A stretch of 64,000 nucleotides of DNA from Microbacterium yannicii PS01 (GCF_000304335.1 NZ_CAJF01000014.1:1-64000); one strand, 5' to 3'. Positions 47,895-58,248 are shown, counted from the first letter of the stretch. Numbers and translations: made by a program. Notes: generated from the sequence alone by a model not told the origin.

Positions 47895-49646
47895 GTGGCG
47901 ACATCCACTCCCGTCCGGCATGCGTGGCGCGCGCTCATCGGCCTTCTCGCCATCACCGCCGTGCTGTTCGGCATCAACGCCCTCGGCGTCTACGTGTTCA
48001 AGGGCAGCACCTGGGTGCCCGAGCTGGCGCTCGACCTGCAGGGCGGCACGCAGATCGTGCTCGAGGCGCAGACCGAGGACGGCGCCGAGCCCGGTGCCGA
48101 GCAGATGCAGCAGGCCGTCACGATCATCCGCCAGCGAGTGGACGCCTCGGGCGTCGGCGAAGCGGACGTGACGACGCAGGGCGGCAATCAGATCGTCGTG
48201 CAGATCCCCGGCCAGGCGGACGAGGAGACGCGCAACCGCATCGAGGCCTCCGCGCAGCTGCAGTTGCGCGCGGTGCTCCTCGCGGGCGAGCCCGCCAACA
48301 CCTTCGTCGGCGAGGACGGCACGGCCACGCCGTATCCGACGCCGGATCCGGCTCTGAACGCCACGCCGACCGCCGAGCCGACGGATGCCAGCGACCCGGC
48401 CTGGATCACCGACCGGCTGTACGCCGAGTTCCTCGCGTACGACTGCGAGGACCCGAGCAACGACCCGGCGAACGCGCCGGCCGATCAGCCGCTCGTCACG
48501 TGCGAGGCCGACAGCTCCATCAAGTACATCCTCGGGCCGGTCGAGCTGGACGGGTCGTCCATCGACGACGCGACCTTCGGTCTGCAGACCACCAACAACC
48601 AGTGGTCGGTGAACCTCGCCTTCGACTCGGAGGGGACTCAGACCTTCGGCGAGATCAGCCAGCGCCTCTACGGCGCCGACCCGCCCCTGAACCAGTTCGC
48701 CTTCGTGCTCGACGGCTACGTGCTGTCGGCTCCGTCGATGAACGGCGTGATCCTCGACGGCAAGCCCAGCATCACCGGAAGCTTCACGCAGGAGTCGGCG
48801 AAGGTCCTCGCGGATCAGCTCAAGTACGGCGCGCTGCCGCTGAGCTTCACCGTGGAGAGCTCCAACTCGATCTCCGCCACGCTCGGCTCGCAGCAGCTCC
48901 AGATCGGTCTCATCGCCGGCCTGATCGGACTCGCGCTCGTCGCCCTCTATTCGCTCATCGTCTACCGCGCTCTCGGGTTCGTGATCATCGCATCGCTCGT
49001 GGTGATGGCCGTGCTGACGTACGTGACGCTCTGCATCCTGGCGTGGCGCATGGGATTCCGCCTGTCGCTGGCCGGTGTCGCCGGTCTGATCGTCACGATC
49101 GGCTTCACGGCGGACTCGTTCATCGTGTACTTCGAGCGCATCCGCGACGAGCTCCGCGACGGCAAGTCGATCACGAGCGCCGTCGAGGACGGCTGGGGCC
49201 GCGCCAAGCGCACGATCTACATCTCCAAGTCGATCAACATCCTGGCCGCCGTCGTGCTGTACATCCTCGCCGACTCGACGGTGAAGGGCTTCGCCTTCAC
49301 CCTGGGTCTGACGACCGCGATCGACGTGCTGATCTTCATCCTCTTCACGCACCCGGTGATGCAGCTTCTCGCCCGCACACGCTTCTTCGGGTCGGGGCAT
49401 CCGCTCTCGGGGCTGGATCCGACGGCGCTCGGTGCGGTGTATCGCGGTCGCGCGCAATTCCGCGCCCCCGTTCCGGCCGCCGCCACGACGGCCGCCGGTC
49501 GCCGCGCCGTGAAGTCGCGCGGCGAGGCCGCACGACGCCAGACGATCGCCGAGCGCAAGCAGGCCGAGCTCGCGGCGGCTGCGGGCGACGGATCCAAGTC
49601 CGCCGCGGCGAAACCGGGCACGACCGCCAAGAAGGGTGACGACTGA
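47895..49646 (+). CDS. secD: Protein translocase subunit SecD
   Basis: A 583-residue RND-type subunit that uses the proton gradient to help pull proteins across the membrane. The first membrane segment is at about 14-36, and LDLQGGTQIVLEA follows. The large periplasmic P1 region carries an acidic, threonine-rich insert around 140-180. Five C-terminal membrane segments lie between 330 and 500. The final 70 residues are a K/A-rich cytoplasmic tail. Its stop shares one base with the secF start. Confidence 0.96.
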   Translation: MATSTPVRHAWRALIGLLAITAVLFGINALGVYVFKGSTWVPELALDLQGGTQIVLEAQTEDGAEPGAEQMQQAVTIIRQRVDASGVGEADVTTQGGNQIVVQIPGQADEETRNRIEASAQLQLRAVLLAGEPANTFVGEDGTATPYPTPDPALNATPTAEPTDASDPAWITDRLYAEFLAYDCEDPSNDPANAPADQPLVTCEADSSIKYILGPVELDGSSIDDATFGLQTTNNQWSVNLAFDSEGTQTFGEISQRLYGADPPLNQFAFVLDGYVLSAPSMNGVILDGKPSITGSFTQESAKVLADQLKYGALPLSFTVESSNSISATLGSQQLQIGLIAGLIGLALVALYSLIVYRALGFVIIASLVVMAVLTYVTLCILAWRMGFRLSLAGVAGLIVTIGFTADSFIVYFERIRDELRDGKSITSAVEDGWGRAKRTIYISKSINILAAVVLYILADSTVKGFAFTLGLTTAIDVLIFILFTHPVMQLLARTRFFGSGHPLSGLDPTALGAVYRGRAQFRAPVPAAATTAAGRRAVKSRGEAARRQTIAERKQAELAAAAGDGSKSAAAKPGTTAKKGDD

Positions 49647-50635
49647 TGCGCTCCATGGGTCAGCTCGGCAACGACCTCTACACCGGCAAGACGTCGTTCC
49701 CCTTCGTCGGACGCCGCAAGCTGTGGTTCCTCATCGCCGCCGTCCTCGTGATCGGCTCGGCACTGGTGCCCCTCATCCGTCCCATCCAGTTCTCGATCGA
49801 GTTCACCGGCGGGTCGCAGTTCACGGTGAACGGCGTGGCGGAGACCGATCAGCTCATCGCGACCGAAGCCGTGCAGTCGGTCGTCCCCGACGCGACGACG
49901 AAGGTCGTCACGATCGGCGACGACGCCGTGCGCGTGCAGACCGATCAGGTGACGGATGCCGAGAGCCGCGAGGTCTCGGCGGCCCTGGCCGAGGCGTACG
50001 ACGTGCCGGCCAGCGAGGTGAGCTACTCGTTCATCGGCCCCAGCTGGGGATCCGACGTCACGCGCACCTCGCTGTGGGGCCTGGCGATCTTCCTCGCCCT
50101 CACCTTCCTGATCCTGGCGCTGTACTTCCGGACGTGGAAGATGTCGGTGTCGGCGATCATCGGTCTGGTCGACGTGCTCGTGATCACGATCGGCGTGTAC
50201 GCGCTGTTCGGGTTCGAGATCTCCCCGGCCGCGGTGATCGGCTTCCTGACGATCCTCTCGTACGCCCTGTACGACACCACGGTCGTCTTCGACAAGATCA
50301 GGGAGAACACGAGCGAGGACGGCGAGGTCTCCGGCCGCACGTTCGGCGAGTCGGTCAACCTCGCGGTGAACCAGACGCTCGTGCGGTCGATCAACACGAC
50401 GGTGGTCGCCATCCTGCCCACCGGCGCGATCCTGTTCATCGGTCTGCTGTGGGTCGGCGCTCAGACGCTGACCGACCTGTCGCTGTCGATCTTCGTCGGC
50501 ACGATCGTCGCGGCGTACTCGACGATCTTCGTCGCGGCCCCGCTGTACTCCCTGCTTCGCGAGAACGAGTCCGGCATCAAGACGCGCGACCAGCGCGTCG
50601 TCGAGGCGCGCGAGCTCGCCGGCACGCCCGCATAG
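49646..50635 (+). CDS. secF: Protein translocase subunit SecF
   Basis: A 329-residue partner of SecD with six membrane segments. Family segments are FSIEFTGGSQFTV, the DVLVITIGVYALFGFEI region and LSYALYDTTVVFDKIREN. The C-terminus is cytoplasmic. A strong hairpin follows. Confidence 0.96.
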   Translation: MRSMGQLGNDLYTGKTSFPFVGRRKLWFLIAAVLVIGSALVPLIRPIQFSIEFTGGSQFTVNGVAETDQLIATEAVQSVVPDATTKVVTIGDDAVRVQTDQVTDAESREVSAALAEAYDVPASEVSYSFIGPSWGSDVTRTSLWGLAIFLALTFLILALYFRTWKMSVSAIIGLVDVLVITIGVYALFGFEISPAAVIGFLTILSYALYDTTVVFDKIRENTSEDGEVSGRTFGESVNLAVNQTLVRSINTTVVAILPTGAILFIGLLWVGAQTLTDLSLSIFVGTIVAAYSTIFVAAPLYSLLRENESGIKTRDQRVVEARELAGTPA

Positions 50636-50644
50636 CCGTCTTCT

Positions 50645-50679
50645 GCGCGGCAGGCCCCCGGTCAAGGGGCCTGCCGCGC
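50645..50679 (+). terminator. Hairpin terminator after secF
   Basis: 14-bp perfect arms at 50645-50658 and 50666-50679 with a 7-base loop. The relA -10 element TAGGAT follows at 50685-50690, so secDF and relA are separate units. Confidence 0.75.
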
Positions 50680-50719
50680 GGGCGTAGGATTGGTGGGTCC
50701 AGGGGAGGGAGGCGATCGG

Positions 50720-52969
50720 ATGGCAGAGACCGTTCCCCCCGCCCAGACCTCGTCGCTGCGCCGCCTCGTTCCGCGCATCTTCTCCCGCTCGGCCCGACGC
50801 GATGACGTCGAGCAGCTCCTGCGAACGGTCCGCACCCATCATCCCAAGGGCGACCTCTCGATCATCGAGCGGGCGTACTCGGTGGCGGAGGGCGCACACA
50901 GCGGTCAGGCGCGGCAGAGTGGCGAGCCGTACATCACGCACCCGCTCGCGGTCGCGCAGATCCTCGCCGATCTGGGGCTCGGACCCCGCGCGATCGCTGC
51001 CGCGCTGCTGCACGACACCGTCGAGGACACGCAGTACTCGCTCGAGACCCTGACGGCCGAGTTCGGCGACGAGGTCGCGATGCTCGTCGACGGCGTCACC
51101 AAGCTCGACAAGGTCAAGTACGGCGAGAGCGCGCAGGCCGAGACGGTCCGGAAGATGATCGTCGCGATGTCCCGCGACATCCGCGTGCTGCTCATCAAGC
51201 TCGCCGATCGTCTCCACAACGCCCGCACGTGGGGCTTCGTCCCGCCGGAGAAGGCGCGCAAGAAGGCGACCGAGACGCTCGAGATCTACGCCCCGCTGGC
51301 GCATCGACTCGGTATCCAGGCGATCAAGTCGGAGCTGGAGGACCTGTCCTTCGCGGTGCTGCACCCCAAGCTCTACGCCGAGATCGACAGTCTCGTCAAA
51401 CAGCGCACGCCGCAGCGCGAGCAGTACGTGCACAACGTGATCGAGGCCGTCGACGCCGATCTTCGTGAGCTGCGCATCCGCGGACGCGTGATGGGCCGCC
51501 CGAAGCAGCTGTACTCCGTCTACCAGAAGATGGTCGTGCGCGGCCGCGAGTTCGATGACATCTACGACCTCATCGGCATCCGCATCATGGTCGGAAGCGT
51601 CCGCGACTGCTACGCCGTCCTCGGCGCGATCCACGCGCGGTGGACGCCGCTGCCCGGCCGATTCAAGGACTACATCGCGACGCCGAAGTTCAATCTGTAC
51701 CAGTCCCTGCACACGACCGTCATCGGTCCGGGGGGCCGCACGGTCGAGATCCAGATCCGCACCAACGAGATGCACCAGCAGGCCGAGTACGGCGTGGCGG
51801 CGCACTGGAAGTACAAGGAGCGGATGAACGGCGGCAAGACGGACGCGAAGTCCGTCGACACCGACATGGCATGGCTCGCGCACATCTCGGACTGGCAGGC
51901 CGAGACGGCCGACCCGGGGGAGTTCCTCGACTCGCTGCGCTTCGAGATCGGCGCCAAAGAGGTCTACGTCTTCACGCCCAAGGGCCGCGTCATCGGTCTT
52001 CCCGCCAGCGCCACGCCGGTCGACTTCGCCTATGCCGTGCACACCGAGGTGGGGCACCGCACCATGGGGGCGAAGGTCAACGGCCGGCTCGTGCCGCTGG
52101 AGTCCGAGCTCAAGAGCGGCGACGTCGTCGAGGTCTTCACATCGAAGAACCCCGATGCCGGCCCGAGCCAGGACTGGCTCGGATTCGTCAAGAGCACCAG
52201 GGCGCGCAACAAGATCCGCGGCTGGTTCACCAAGGAGCGACGCGAAGAGGCGGTAGAGCAGGGCAAGGAGGCGATCGCCCGGGCGATGCGCCGCCAGAAC
52301 CTGCCGCTGCAGCGCTTGATGAGCCAGGACTCGTTCTCAGAGGTCGCCCACCAGCTCCGCTACGAGGACGTCTCGGCGCTCTACGCCGCCGTCGGCGAGG
52401 GGCACGTGTCGACGCAGTCCGTCATCGAGAAGGTCACCGCACTCGTGGCGGCGAACGACACGGCGACCGGTCCGATCGATCTTCCCGCCGTCGGTCGTGC
52501 GCGGGCCTCCCGCTCCGGCGACTCGGGCGTGCTGGTGCGCGGTGCACCCGACATCCTCGTAAAGCTCGCGAAATGCTGCACGCCGGTGCCCGGAGATGAG
52601 ATCGTGGGGTTCGTCACGCGCGGCAGCGGTGTCTCGGTCCACCGCGGCGACTGCACCAACGTGAAGTCGCTCATGCAGGACTCCGAGCGCCTGATCGACG
52701 TCGAGTGGGCCCCGACGACGAAGAGCATCTTCCTCGTGCAGATCCAGGTCGAGGCGCTCGACCGCTCAGGCCTGCTGAGCGACGTGACCCGCGTGCTCAG
52801 CGAGCACCACGTCAACATCCTCTCGGCCTCGGTGTCCACGACGAACGACCGGCTGGCACTGAGCCGCTTCGTCTTCGAGATGGGCGACATCGTCCACCTG
52901 GATCGCGTCCTCAACGCGGTCCGGCGCATCGACGCCGTCTACGACGTGTACCGGGTCACCTCGTCCTGA
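50720..52969 (+). CDS. relA: Bifunctional (p)ppGpp synthetase/hydrolase Rel
   Basis: A 749-residue long RSH protein controlling the stringent response. The HD hydrolase domain has LLHDTVEDT and [11 protein letters not shown]. The synthetase domain has [10 protein letters not shown] and [19 protein letters not shown]. The TGS domain is at about 410-475, the conserved-cysteine CC region is [12 protein letters not shown], and an ACT domain ends the protein. The start at [12 protein letters not shown] follows GGGGAGGGA. The usual apt gene between secF and relA is absent here. Confidence 0.96.
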   Translation: MAETVPPAQTSSLRRLVPRIFSRSARRDDVEQLLRTVRTHHPKGDLSIIERAYSVAEGAHSGQARQSGEPYITHPLAVAQILADLGLGPRAIAAALLHDTVEDTQYSLETLTAEFGDEVAMLVDGVTKLDKVKYGESAQAETVRKMIVAMSRDIRVLLIKLADRLHNARTWGFVPPEKARKKATETLEIYAPLAHRLGIQAIKSELEDLSFAVLHPKLYAEIDSLVKQRTPQREQYVHNVIEAVDADLRELRIRGRVMGRPKQLYSVYQKMVVRGREFDDIYDLIGIRIMVGSVRDCYAVLGAIHARWTPLPGRFKDYIATPKFNLYQSLHTTVIGPGGRTVEIQIRTNEMHQQAEYGVAAHWKYKERMNGGKTDAKSVDTDMAWLAHISDWQAETADPGEFLDSLRFEIGAKEVYVFTPKGRVIGLPASATPVDFAYAVHTEVGHRTMGAKVNGRLVPLESELKSGDVVEVFTSKNPDAGPSQDWLGFVKSTRARNKIRGWFTKERREEAVEQGKEAIARAMRRQNLPLQRLMSQDSFSEVAHQLRYEDVSALYAAVGEGHVSTQSVIEKVTALVAANDTATGPIDLPAVGRARASRSGDSGVLVRGAPDILVKLAKCCTPVPGDEIVGFVTRGSGVSVHRGDCTNVKSLMQDSERLIDVEWAPTTKSIFLVQIQVEALDRSGLLSDVTRVLSEHHVNILSASVSTTNDRLALSRFVFEMGDIVHLDRVLNAVRRIDAVYDVYRVTSS

Positions 52970-53508
52970 GCTGACGAGAGCACGGCGCCGCGGAGGAATG
53001 CGAGCGCACGGCGCTTGTGCGGAAGCGCCCCGGCGTCCAGCGCCGCGATCGCCTGAGGCACGGCGTCCGGGTGCGTCGCCGCCAGCAGGAGCGCTGCGCG
53101 GGCGTGCGGGACGTCGTCGACCCGGGCGAGGTCGACCATGGTGCGGACGGGAGAGGTGACACGCACACCGCCCAGAATGTGCAGATCGCCCGGGGCGATC
53201 GCAAGGTCGCGGTAGACGAGCTGGCGGTCCGGAACGACATGCAGGCGCCGGGCGACCGCGCGCTGCACGGTGTGCCGGCTCGGCGGCGTCGGCAGCGCGC
53301 CGTGGATCCATGCGGCCGTCAGGTGGGTGGCCGCGAGCGTGTCGCCCAGCGTGCGCAGCAGGGATCCCGCGCGCAGCGCCGCCGTCTCGACCGCGTCCGC
53401 GGGGATGTACGCCTCGCCGAGCTCCACGAGGTCGCCGTCGAGGCATGCGGCCGACAGCTCGGCACGCGAGAGCCGGTCGTCGGCGAAATACAGGAACGGA
53501 GACGCCAT
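52939..53508 (-). CDS. AbiEi-antitoxin-like family protein
   Basis: A 189-residue protein related to the actinobacterial AbiEi/DUF559-type transcriptional regulator family. The N-terminal half resembles a winged-helix module and the middle carries [18 protein letters not shown], the family hallmark. No AbiEii toxin gene is next to it, so it is probably a stand-alone protein. The 3' end overlaps the end of relA by 31 bases on the opposite strand. The start [11 protein letters not shown] was chosen over an upstream extension with poor coding character. Confidence 0.65.
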   Translation of the reverse strand: MASPFLYFADDRLSRAELSAACLDGDLVELGEAYIPADAVETAALRAGSLLRTLGDTLAATHLTAAWIHGALPTPPSRHTVQRAVARRLHVVPDRQLVYRDLAIAPGDLHILGGVRVTSPVRTMVDLARVDDVPHARAALLLAATHPDAVPQAIAALDAGALPHKRRALAFLRGAVLSSAQDEVTRYTS

Positions 53509-53609
53509 GGGGGAAGTGTGCCCGACGCCGGACGCCGACGGATGCCGGGACGCCCGGTCTGTGGAGAACCCCCACTGCACACGCCCAGGTGTGCCGCTGC
53601 GTGCGCCCC

Positions 53610-55292
53610 TCAGCCGCCGAGGGCCTTGAGCCACGACCGGCGCGCCTCGAGCGCGTCGGTCGCATCCCGGATCGCCTTCGCGTTGCCCGTCTTCTTGGCA
53701 GCTTCGAGTTCGTCCTCGAGCTTCTCGATCGCGTCCTGGAGCTGGCGCGTCATGTCGTTCGCGCGCGCCTTCGTCTCGGGGTCGTTGCGCTTCCAGTCGG
53801 CGTCCTCGCGGGTGCGCAGAGCCTGCTCGATCTTGCGCAGCTCGTCGTCGAGCGACCGCTCCGCGTCACGCGGGAAGATGCGGCCGATCTCGTCCCAGCG
53901 CCGCTGGATTCCGGTGAGGACGCTCCGCGCCTTCGAGACCTCGCGCTCATCGGCGACGGCTTTCGCCTCTTCGAGCAGCGCTCGCTTGGCGTCGATCTTC
54001 TCGCGAGAGGCCTCGGCATCCGCCGTCTCACGTTCGATCCGCGCGCCGTACAGCGCGTCGCCGGCGGCCTTGAATCGCGCCCACAGCGCGTCATCGACCT
54101 TCTTGCCGGCGCGGCCGGCCGACTTCCACTGGTCGAGAAGCTCGCGATAGGCGGGGATGCCGTCCTCGCCCTTGGGCGCGAGCGCCTCAGCCTTCTCGAC
54201 GAGCTGGGTCTTACGGTCGCGGACGCCCTTGTGCGCCTCGTCGAGCTCTGCGTAGAACGCCCGGCGGTGCTTGTCGACGGTCGCCCGCGCGTCGCGGAAT
54301 CGCTTCCAGAGCTGCTGGGCGGTCGACTTCGGAAGGCGCGGGCCGTTCTGCTGCTGCGCCTGCCACTGGTCGAAGAGCGTGTTCAGCTCGACCGTCGCCT
54401 GCTTCCACTGCACGCTGCGCGGATCACGCGCCGCCAGTGCCTCAGCCTTCTCGACCAGCTCGGTGCGCGCGCGCACCGCCTCGTCGACGGCTTCCCGAGC
54501 GGCAGCGGCCTCGCTCGCGGAGGCCTCGTTGAGTGTCTCGCTGAGGGCGGCGATGCGTGCGACCAGACCCGCGAGGTCGCCGACGGCGGCGGCACCTTCG
54601 AGCTTGCCGCTGATCGTGCGGGCGGTGGCACGCAGGTCTGCCGCGGAGGCGCCGCCACGGCGGTGACGGACCTCGAGAAGGGTGACCTCGCTGGCGAGGT
54701 CCGCGTACTTGCGCTCGAAGTAGGCGAGAGCCTCCTCCTTGGAGCCGTCCGGGAACTGTCCGACCACGCGCCACCCGTCCGCCTCGCGGACGGACACGGT
54801 GCCGTCGTCCTCGACGCGTCCCCAGGGCTCTCCGGCCGGCGCGGCGGCGACGGCGGACCCCGGTCGCGGTCGCGGCGTCGGGCGCGGGATCGGCGATGGG
54901 GCCGGCGCGGGCGTCGCAGCGGAGGTCTCGTCGGCGCTCGCCTCCGTCGAATCGGCGCCCTCCGCAGCGGCGTCCGCGGCCACGTCGGCGGAGGCGGCAG
55001 CTTCGTCTGTGGAGGCGGCAGCTTCGTCGGTGGAGGCGGCAGCTTCGTCGGCGGAGGCGGCAGCTTCGTCGGCGGGAGGAGCGGCCCCCTCAGCGGAAGC
55101 CTCCGGTCCTTCGACAGGAGCTGCCGGCTCGGCGGGCGCCGCCTCTTCGGCGGGAGCCGGCTCTGCGTCAGGCGCGACCTCGGGCACGGGCGCGTCGGTC
55201 ACGTCGGCGTCGGCGCTGATCGCCTCGGACTCGTCGGCCACGGCGCTCTCGGGAGCGGCGTTCTCGGGGTAGGACTCTGCTGCGGCAGTCAC
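53610..55292 (-). CDS. DUF349 domain protein
   Basis: A 560-residue protein. The first 180 or so residues are an acidic, Ala/Glu-rich, disordered segment with repeats. The rest is several DUF349 helical repeats (e.g. ARFKAAGDALYGARIERE and RRWDEIGRIFPRDAERSLDDELR), predicted to form long coiled coils. The family is conserved downstream of relA in actinobacteria and has no assigned function. The GTG start at 55292 was chosen because AGG lies 8 bases upstream. A GTG three codons earlier is possible. Confidence 0.87.
   Translation of the reverse strand: MTAAAESYPENAAPESAVADESEAISADADVTDAPVPEVAPDAEPAPAEEAAPAEPAAPVEGPEASAEGAAPPADEAAASADEAAASTDEAAASTDEAAASADVAADAAAEGADSTEASADETSAATPAPAPSPIPRPTPRPRPGSAVAAAPAGEPWGRVEDDGTVSVREADGWRVVGQFPDGSKEEALAYFERKYADLASEVTLLEVRHRRGGASAADLRATARTISGKLEGAAAVGDLAGLVARIAALSETLNEASASEAAAAREAVDEAVRARTELVEKAEALAARDPRSVQWKQATVELNTLFDQWQAQQQNGPRLPKSTAQQLWKRFRDARATVDKHRRAFYAELDEAHKGVRDRKTQLVEKAEALAPKGEDGIPAYRELLDQWKSAGRAGKKVDDALWARFKAAGDALYGARIERETADAEASREKIDAKRALLEEAKAVADEREVSKARSVLTGIQRRWDEIGRIFPRDAERSLDDELRKIEQALRTREDADWKRNDPETKARANDMTRQLQDAIEKLEDELEAAKKTGNAKAIRDATDALEARRSWLKALGG
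54991..55074 (-). repeat. Four 21-bp tandem repeats in the DUF349 gene
   Basis: Four in-frame copies of a 21-base unit encode the heptapeptide (A/T)DEAAAS in the disordered N-terminal region of the DUF349 protein. Copies differ at only one to four bases, so the number may vary between strains. Confidence 0.8.
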
Positions 55293-55390
55293 GGAATGCA
55301 CCTCATCGCGGCTCTCGCCGCCTGTGGGGGAGTAGGACGGTTCCCCAGCCTAGTACGGCCGATGCTCCCGCTCCGATGCCGTTCCGCGGG

Positions 55391-55714
55391 TCAGGGAGTG
55401 GGCACCGGGGTCGTCTCAGGAGCCGGTGAGGTGGTGGGCTCCGGTGTGCCCGACGGCGCCGGGGTGGTGCCCGTCGGCGTGGGCGTCGAGGTGGGAGTGG
55501 GCTCGGGCATGCCGGGTCCCGCCACGAAGTACGCGGTCTGCGCGGCGACGAGGCCCAGGACGAGGATCCCACCGGCGACGCCGGCGATCAGATTGTCGCG
55601 GGTGCGACGCCGTGCCTGACCGTCGTGGAACTGCCGTCGCGCCTGATAGAGGCGCGCGCGCTCGCGCTCCGCACGTGCATCGCGATCCTTGCGATCCTTG
55701 CCACCGACCGCCAC
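55391..55714 (-). CDS. Small single-pass membrane protein with Pro/Thr-rich tail
   Basis: A 107-residue protein with a basic, coiled N-terminus (residues 4-40), one membrane segment (about 43-65) and a P/T/S-rich extracytoplasmic tail. Not assignable to a family. In several actinobacteria the gene at this position encodes a membrane-anchored cyclophilin with a similar basic N-terminus and membrane anchor. This protein could be the remnant of such a gene without the catalytic domain, but that is speculative. The GTG start has GAAGGAGG upstream. Confidence 0.65.
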   Translation of the reverse strand: MAVGGKDRKDRDARAERERARLYQARRQFHDGQARRRTRDNLIAGVAGGILVLGLVAAQTAYFVAGPGMPEPTPTSTPTPTGTTPAPSGTPEPTTSPAPETTPVPTP

Positions 55715-55830
55715 GAGGCCTCCTTCGTCCGGGTCCGAGCCCGGGCCGGGTTGATCCTATGCGGCGGGCGTCACGGCGACCAAACCTCGGCGCTCGGCCC
55801 CGCGTCGGGCCCGGGGGATAGCCTGGAATC

Positions 55831-57236
55831 GTGACTGTCCCCGCGCCCTCTCCACGCGCCGCTGGCGCGTCGCGCGGAGCCTCCGGGACCGTGGGCCCAC
55901 AGACCGCGTTGTTCCAGGGCCAGACGCCCCTCGCCGTCCGGATGCGTCCGACTTCCCTCGACGAGGTGGCGGGCCAATCGCACCTGCTGCGCGCCGGCTC
56001 GCCGCTGGTGACGCTGGCGGATCCGGATGCCTCGGCCCGCGCCGGCACGTCGGTCATCCTGTGGGGCCCGCCGGGCACGGGCAAGACCACGCTCGCCCAG
56101 GCGATCGCCCGCTCCTCGGGCCGGAGGTTCGTGGAGCTCTCGGCAGTCACCGCCGGAGTGCCCGCGACGTGCGGGAGGTGATGCAGGAGGCGCTGACCCA
56201 GCGCGACCTGTACGGGCAGTCCACGATCCTGTTCCTCGACGAGATCCACCGATTCACGAAGGCTCAGCAGGACGCCCTGCTTCCGGGGGTCGAGAACGGC
56301 TGGGTGGTGCTGATCGCCGCCACCACCGAGAACCCGTCGTTCTCCGTAGTGTCCCCGCTGCTCTCCCGGTCGCTTCTGCTGACCCTCAAGCCCCTCACCG
56401 ACGACGACCTGCGCATGCTCGTCGATCGCGCCGTGGCCGACCCGCGCGGGCTGGCCGGCGCCGTCACCATCGGCGATGAGGCGCGCGACGCACTGGTGCG
56501 CCTGGCGTCGGGCGATGCGCGTCGAGCACTCACCGCTCTCGAGGCCGCGGCATCCCTCGCCGTCCCGATCGAGGACGACGAAGCGGATGCCGATGCCGCA
56601 CCCGAGATCACCCCCGAGCACGTGGCGCAGGCCGTCGACCGCGCGCTGCTGCGGTACGACCGTCAGGGCGACGAGCACTACGACGTCATCAGCGCGTTCA
56701 TCAAGTCGATCCGCGGATCCGATGTCGACGCCGCACTGCACTATCTCGCGCGCATGATCGAAGCGGGGGAGGACCCGCGCTTCATCGCGCGCCGCCTGAT
56801 CATCTCGGCGGCGGAAGACATCGGGCTGGCCGACCCGCAGGCGCTGCCGCTGGCGGTCGCGGCGGCCGACGCCGTGCAGTTCATCGGGATGCCGGAGGGC
56901 CGGATCCCGCTGGCCGAGGCGACGGCATACCTGGCGACGACCGCGAAATCGAACGCCGCGTACCGCGCGATCGACGCCGCCATCGCCGACGTGCGAGCGG
57001 GCGGCTTCGGGCGCGTGCCGATCCACCTGCGCGACGCGCACTATGCCGGAGCGAAGCGACTCGGTCACGGCAAGGGGTATGTGTATCCGCACGACGCCGA
57101 GATCGGCATCGCCGCGCAGCAGTACCTGCCCGACGAGCTTCGGGGACGTCGCTACTACGAGCCGAAGGCGCTCGGCGCCGAGCGCGACGTGCAGGCGCGG
57201 CTCGAGAAGATCCGGCGGATTCTGGACGGGAAGTGA
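55831..57236 (+). CDS. rarA: Replication-associated recombination protein A (MgsA/RarA), frameshifted
   Basis: An AAA+ ATPase of the RarA/WRNIP1 family acting at stalled forks, about 468 residues when rejoined. Walker A is [13 protein letters not shown] and Walker B is [11 protein letters not shown]. Sensor 1 is [10 protein letters not shown] and the C-terminal tetramer domain is complete. The frame is lost at about 56160-56166, just after [11 protein letters not shown], where the next expected residues [10 protein letters not shown] continue in another frame. This needs one base inserted or two removed. Likely leaderless: TAGCCT lies 6 bases before the GTG. Confidence 0.85.
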
Positions 57237-57265
57237 CGCCCGCGGAACCGGAACGGGGGCTCTGA

Positions 57266-57271
57266 TAGACT
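57266..57271 (+). promoter_or_regulatory. Extended -10 promoter for rpsD, giving a long leader
   Basis: TAGACT preceded by TGA (extended -10) lies 148 bases before the rpsD start, giving a 5' leader of about 140 bases. S4 represses its own operon by binding mRNA in E. coli and B. subtilis, so the leader may be regulatory. No S4 site could be recognised by eye. Confidence 0.45.
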
Positions 57272-57419
57272 TGACGGGCTCGAAACGGAGTTTTCGGGCA
57301 TCCCCTCTCTTCTTCACCACCTTCCGGCATGCCCCGGCGTGCAGTCCGGACAGGGCGAAGACAGGCGATACGTCCGCGAGCCGTGAAAGACACGGCAGCG
57401 TCATCGAAAGGAACACTTC

Positions 57420-58049
57420 GTGGCAACGAAGTCCCAGGACCGCCGCAAGGTGCGTCTCTCGCGCGCCCTCGGCGTCGCACTGACCCCCAAGGCAGCCAAG
57501 TACCTCGAGAAGCGTCCCTACGCTCCGGGCGAGCACGGCCGCACCAAGCGCAAGCAGGACAGCGACTACGCCGTCCGCCTCCGCGAGAAGCAGCGTCTGC
57601 GCGAGCAGTACGGCATCCGCGAGAAGCAGCTGCGCATCCAGTTCAATGAGGCCCGCCGCACCCAGGGCCTGACCGGTGAGAACCTGGTCGAGCAGCTCGA
57701 GATGCGTCTGGACGCTCTCGTCGTCCGCTCCGGCTTCGCCCGCACCACCGCGCAGGCGCGCCAGCTCGTCGTGCACCGCCACATCCTCGTGGACGGCCAG
57801 CTCGTCGACCGCCCGTCGTTCCGCGTGAAGCCGGGTCAGGTCATCCACGTCAAGGCCAAGAGCGAGGGCCTCGAGCCCTTCCAGGTCGCTGCCGCCGGCG
57901 GTCACGCCGACGTGCTGCCCCCTGTTCCGGGCTACCTCGAGGTCGAGCTCGACAAGCTCCAGGCCCGTCTCGTGCGTCGCCCCAAGCGCGCCGAGGTTCC
58001 GGTCGTCTGCGACGTCCAGCTGGTCGTCGAGTACTACGCAGCGCGCTAA
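57420..58049 (+). CDS. rpsD: 30S ribosomal protein S4
   Basis: A 209-residue S4 that nucleates 30S assembly. The N-terminus lacks the zinc-binding cysteines (the C-minus form). The S4 RNA-binding domain reads MRLDALVVRSGFARTTAQARQLVVHRHILVDGQ. The GTG start has GAAAGGA upstream. It is monocistronic here, followed by a strong terminator, rather than in the alpha operon. Confidence 0.98.
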   Translation: MATKSQDRRKVRLSRALGVALTPKAAKYLEKRPYAPGEHGRTKRKQDSDYAVRLREKQRLREQYGIREKQLRIQFNEARRTQGLTGENLVEQLEMRLDALVVRSGFARTTAQARQLVVHRHILVDGQLVDRPSFRVKPGQVIHVKAKSEGLEPFQVAAAGGHADVLPPVPGYLEVELDKLQARLVRRPKRAEVPVVCDVQLVVEYYAAR

Positions 58050-58140
58050 GCGCCGCAGCGTGGTCGCGCGACAGCGCTGCGTCCTGAAGAGCACAGCGCG
58101 ATAAAGCGCCGCGGAACAAGCACGGCGCGCTCAGCGCCGC

Positions 58141-58172
58141 CGAAGGGCGCCGGGGAGACCCGGCGCCCTTCG
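58141..58172 (+). terminator. Hairpin terminator after rpsD
   Basis: 14-bp perfect arms at 58141-58154 and 58159-58172 with a GAGA loop, about 90 bases after the rpsD stop, followed by TCGTT. Confidence 0.82.
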
Positions 58173-58248
58173 TCGTTCCGCGTGCACCGGCCGGTTTCGC
58201 CCTACGATGGAGGGATGCCGCGCCCGGCGGCCCGCGAGGAGTGGTGAC

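Noticed and set aside
54991..55074. CRISPR-like repeats
   Set aside because: Copies are directly adjacent, in frame within a gene, and have no spacers.
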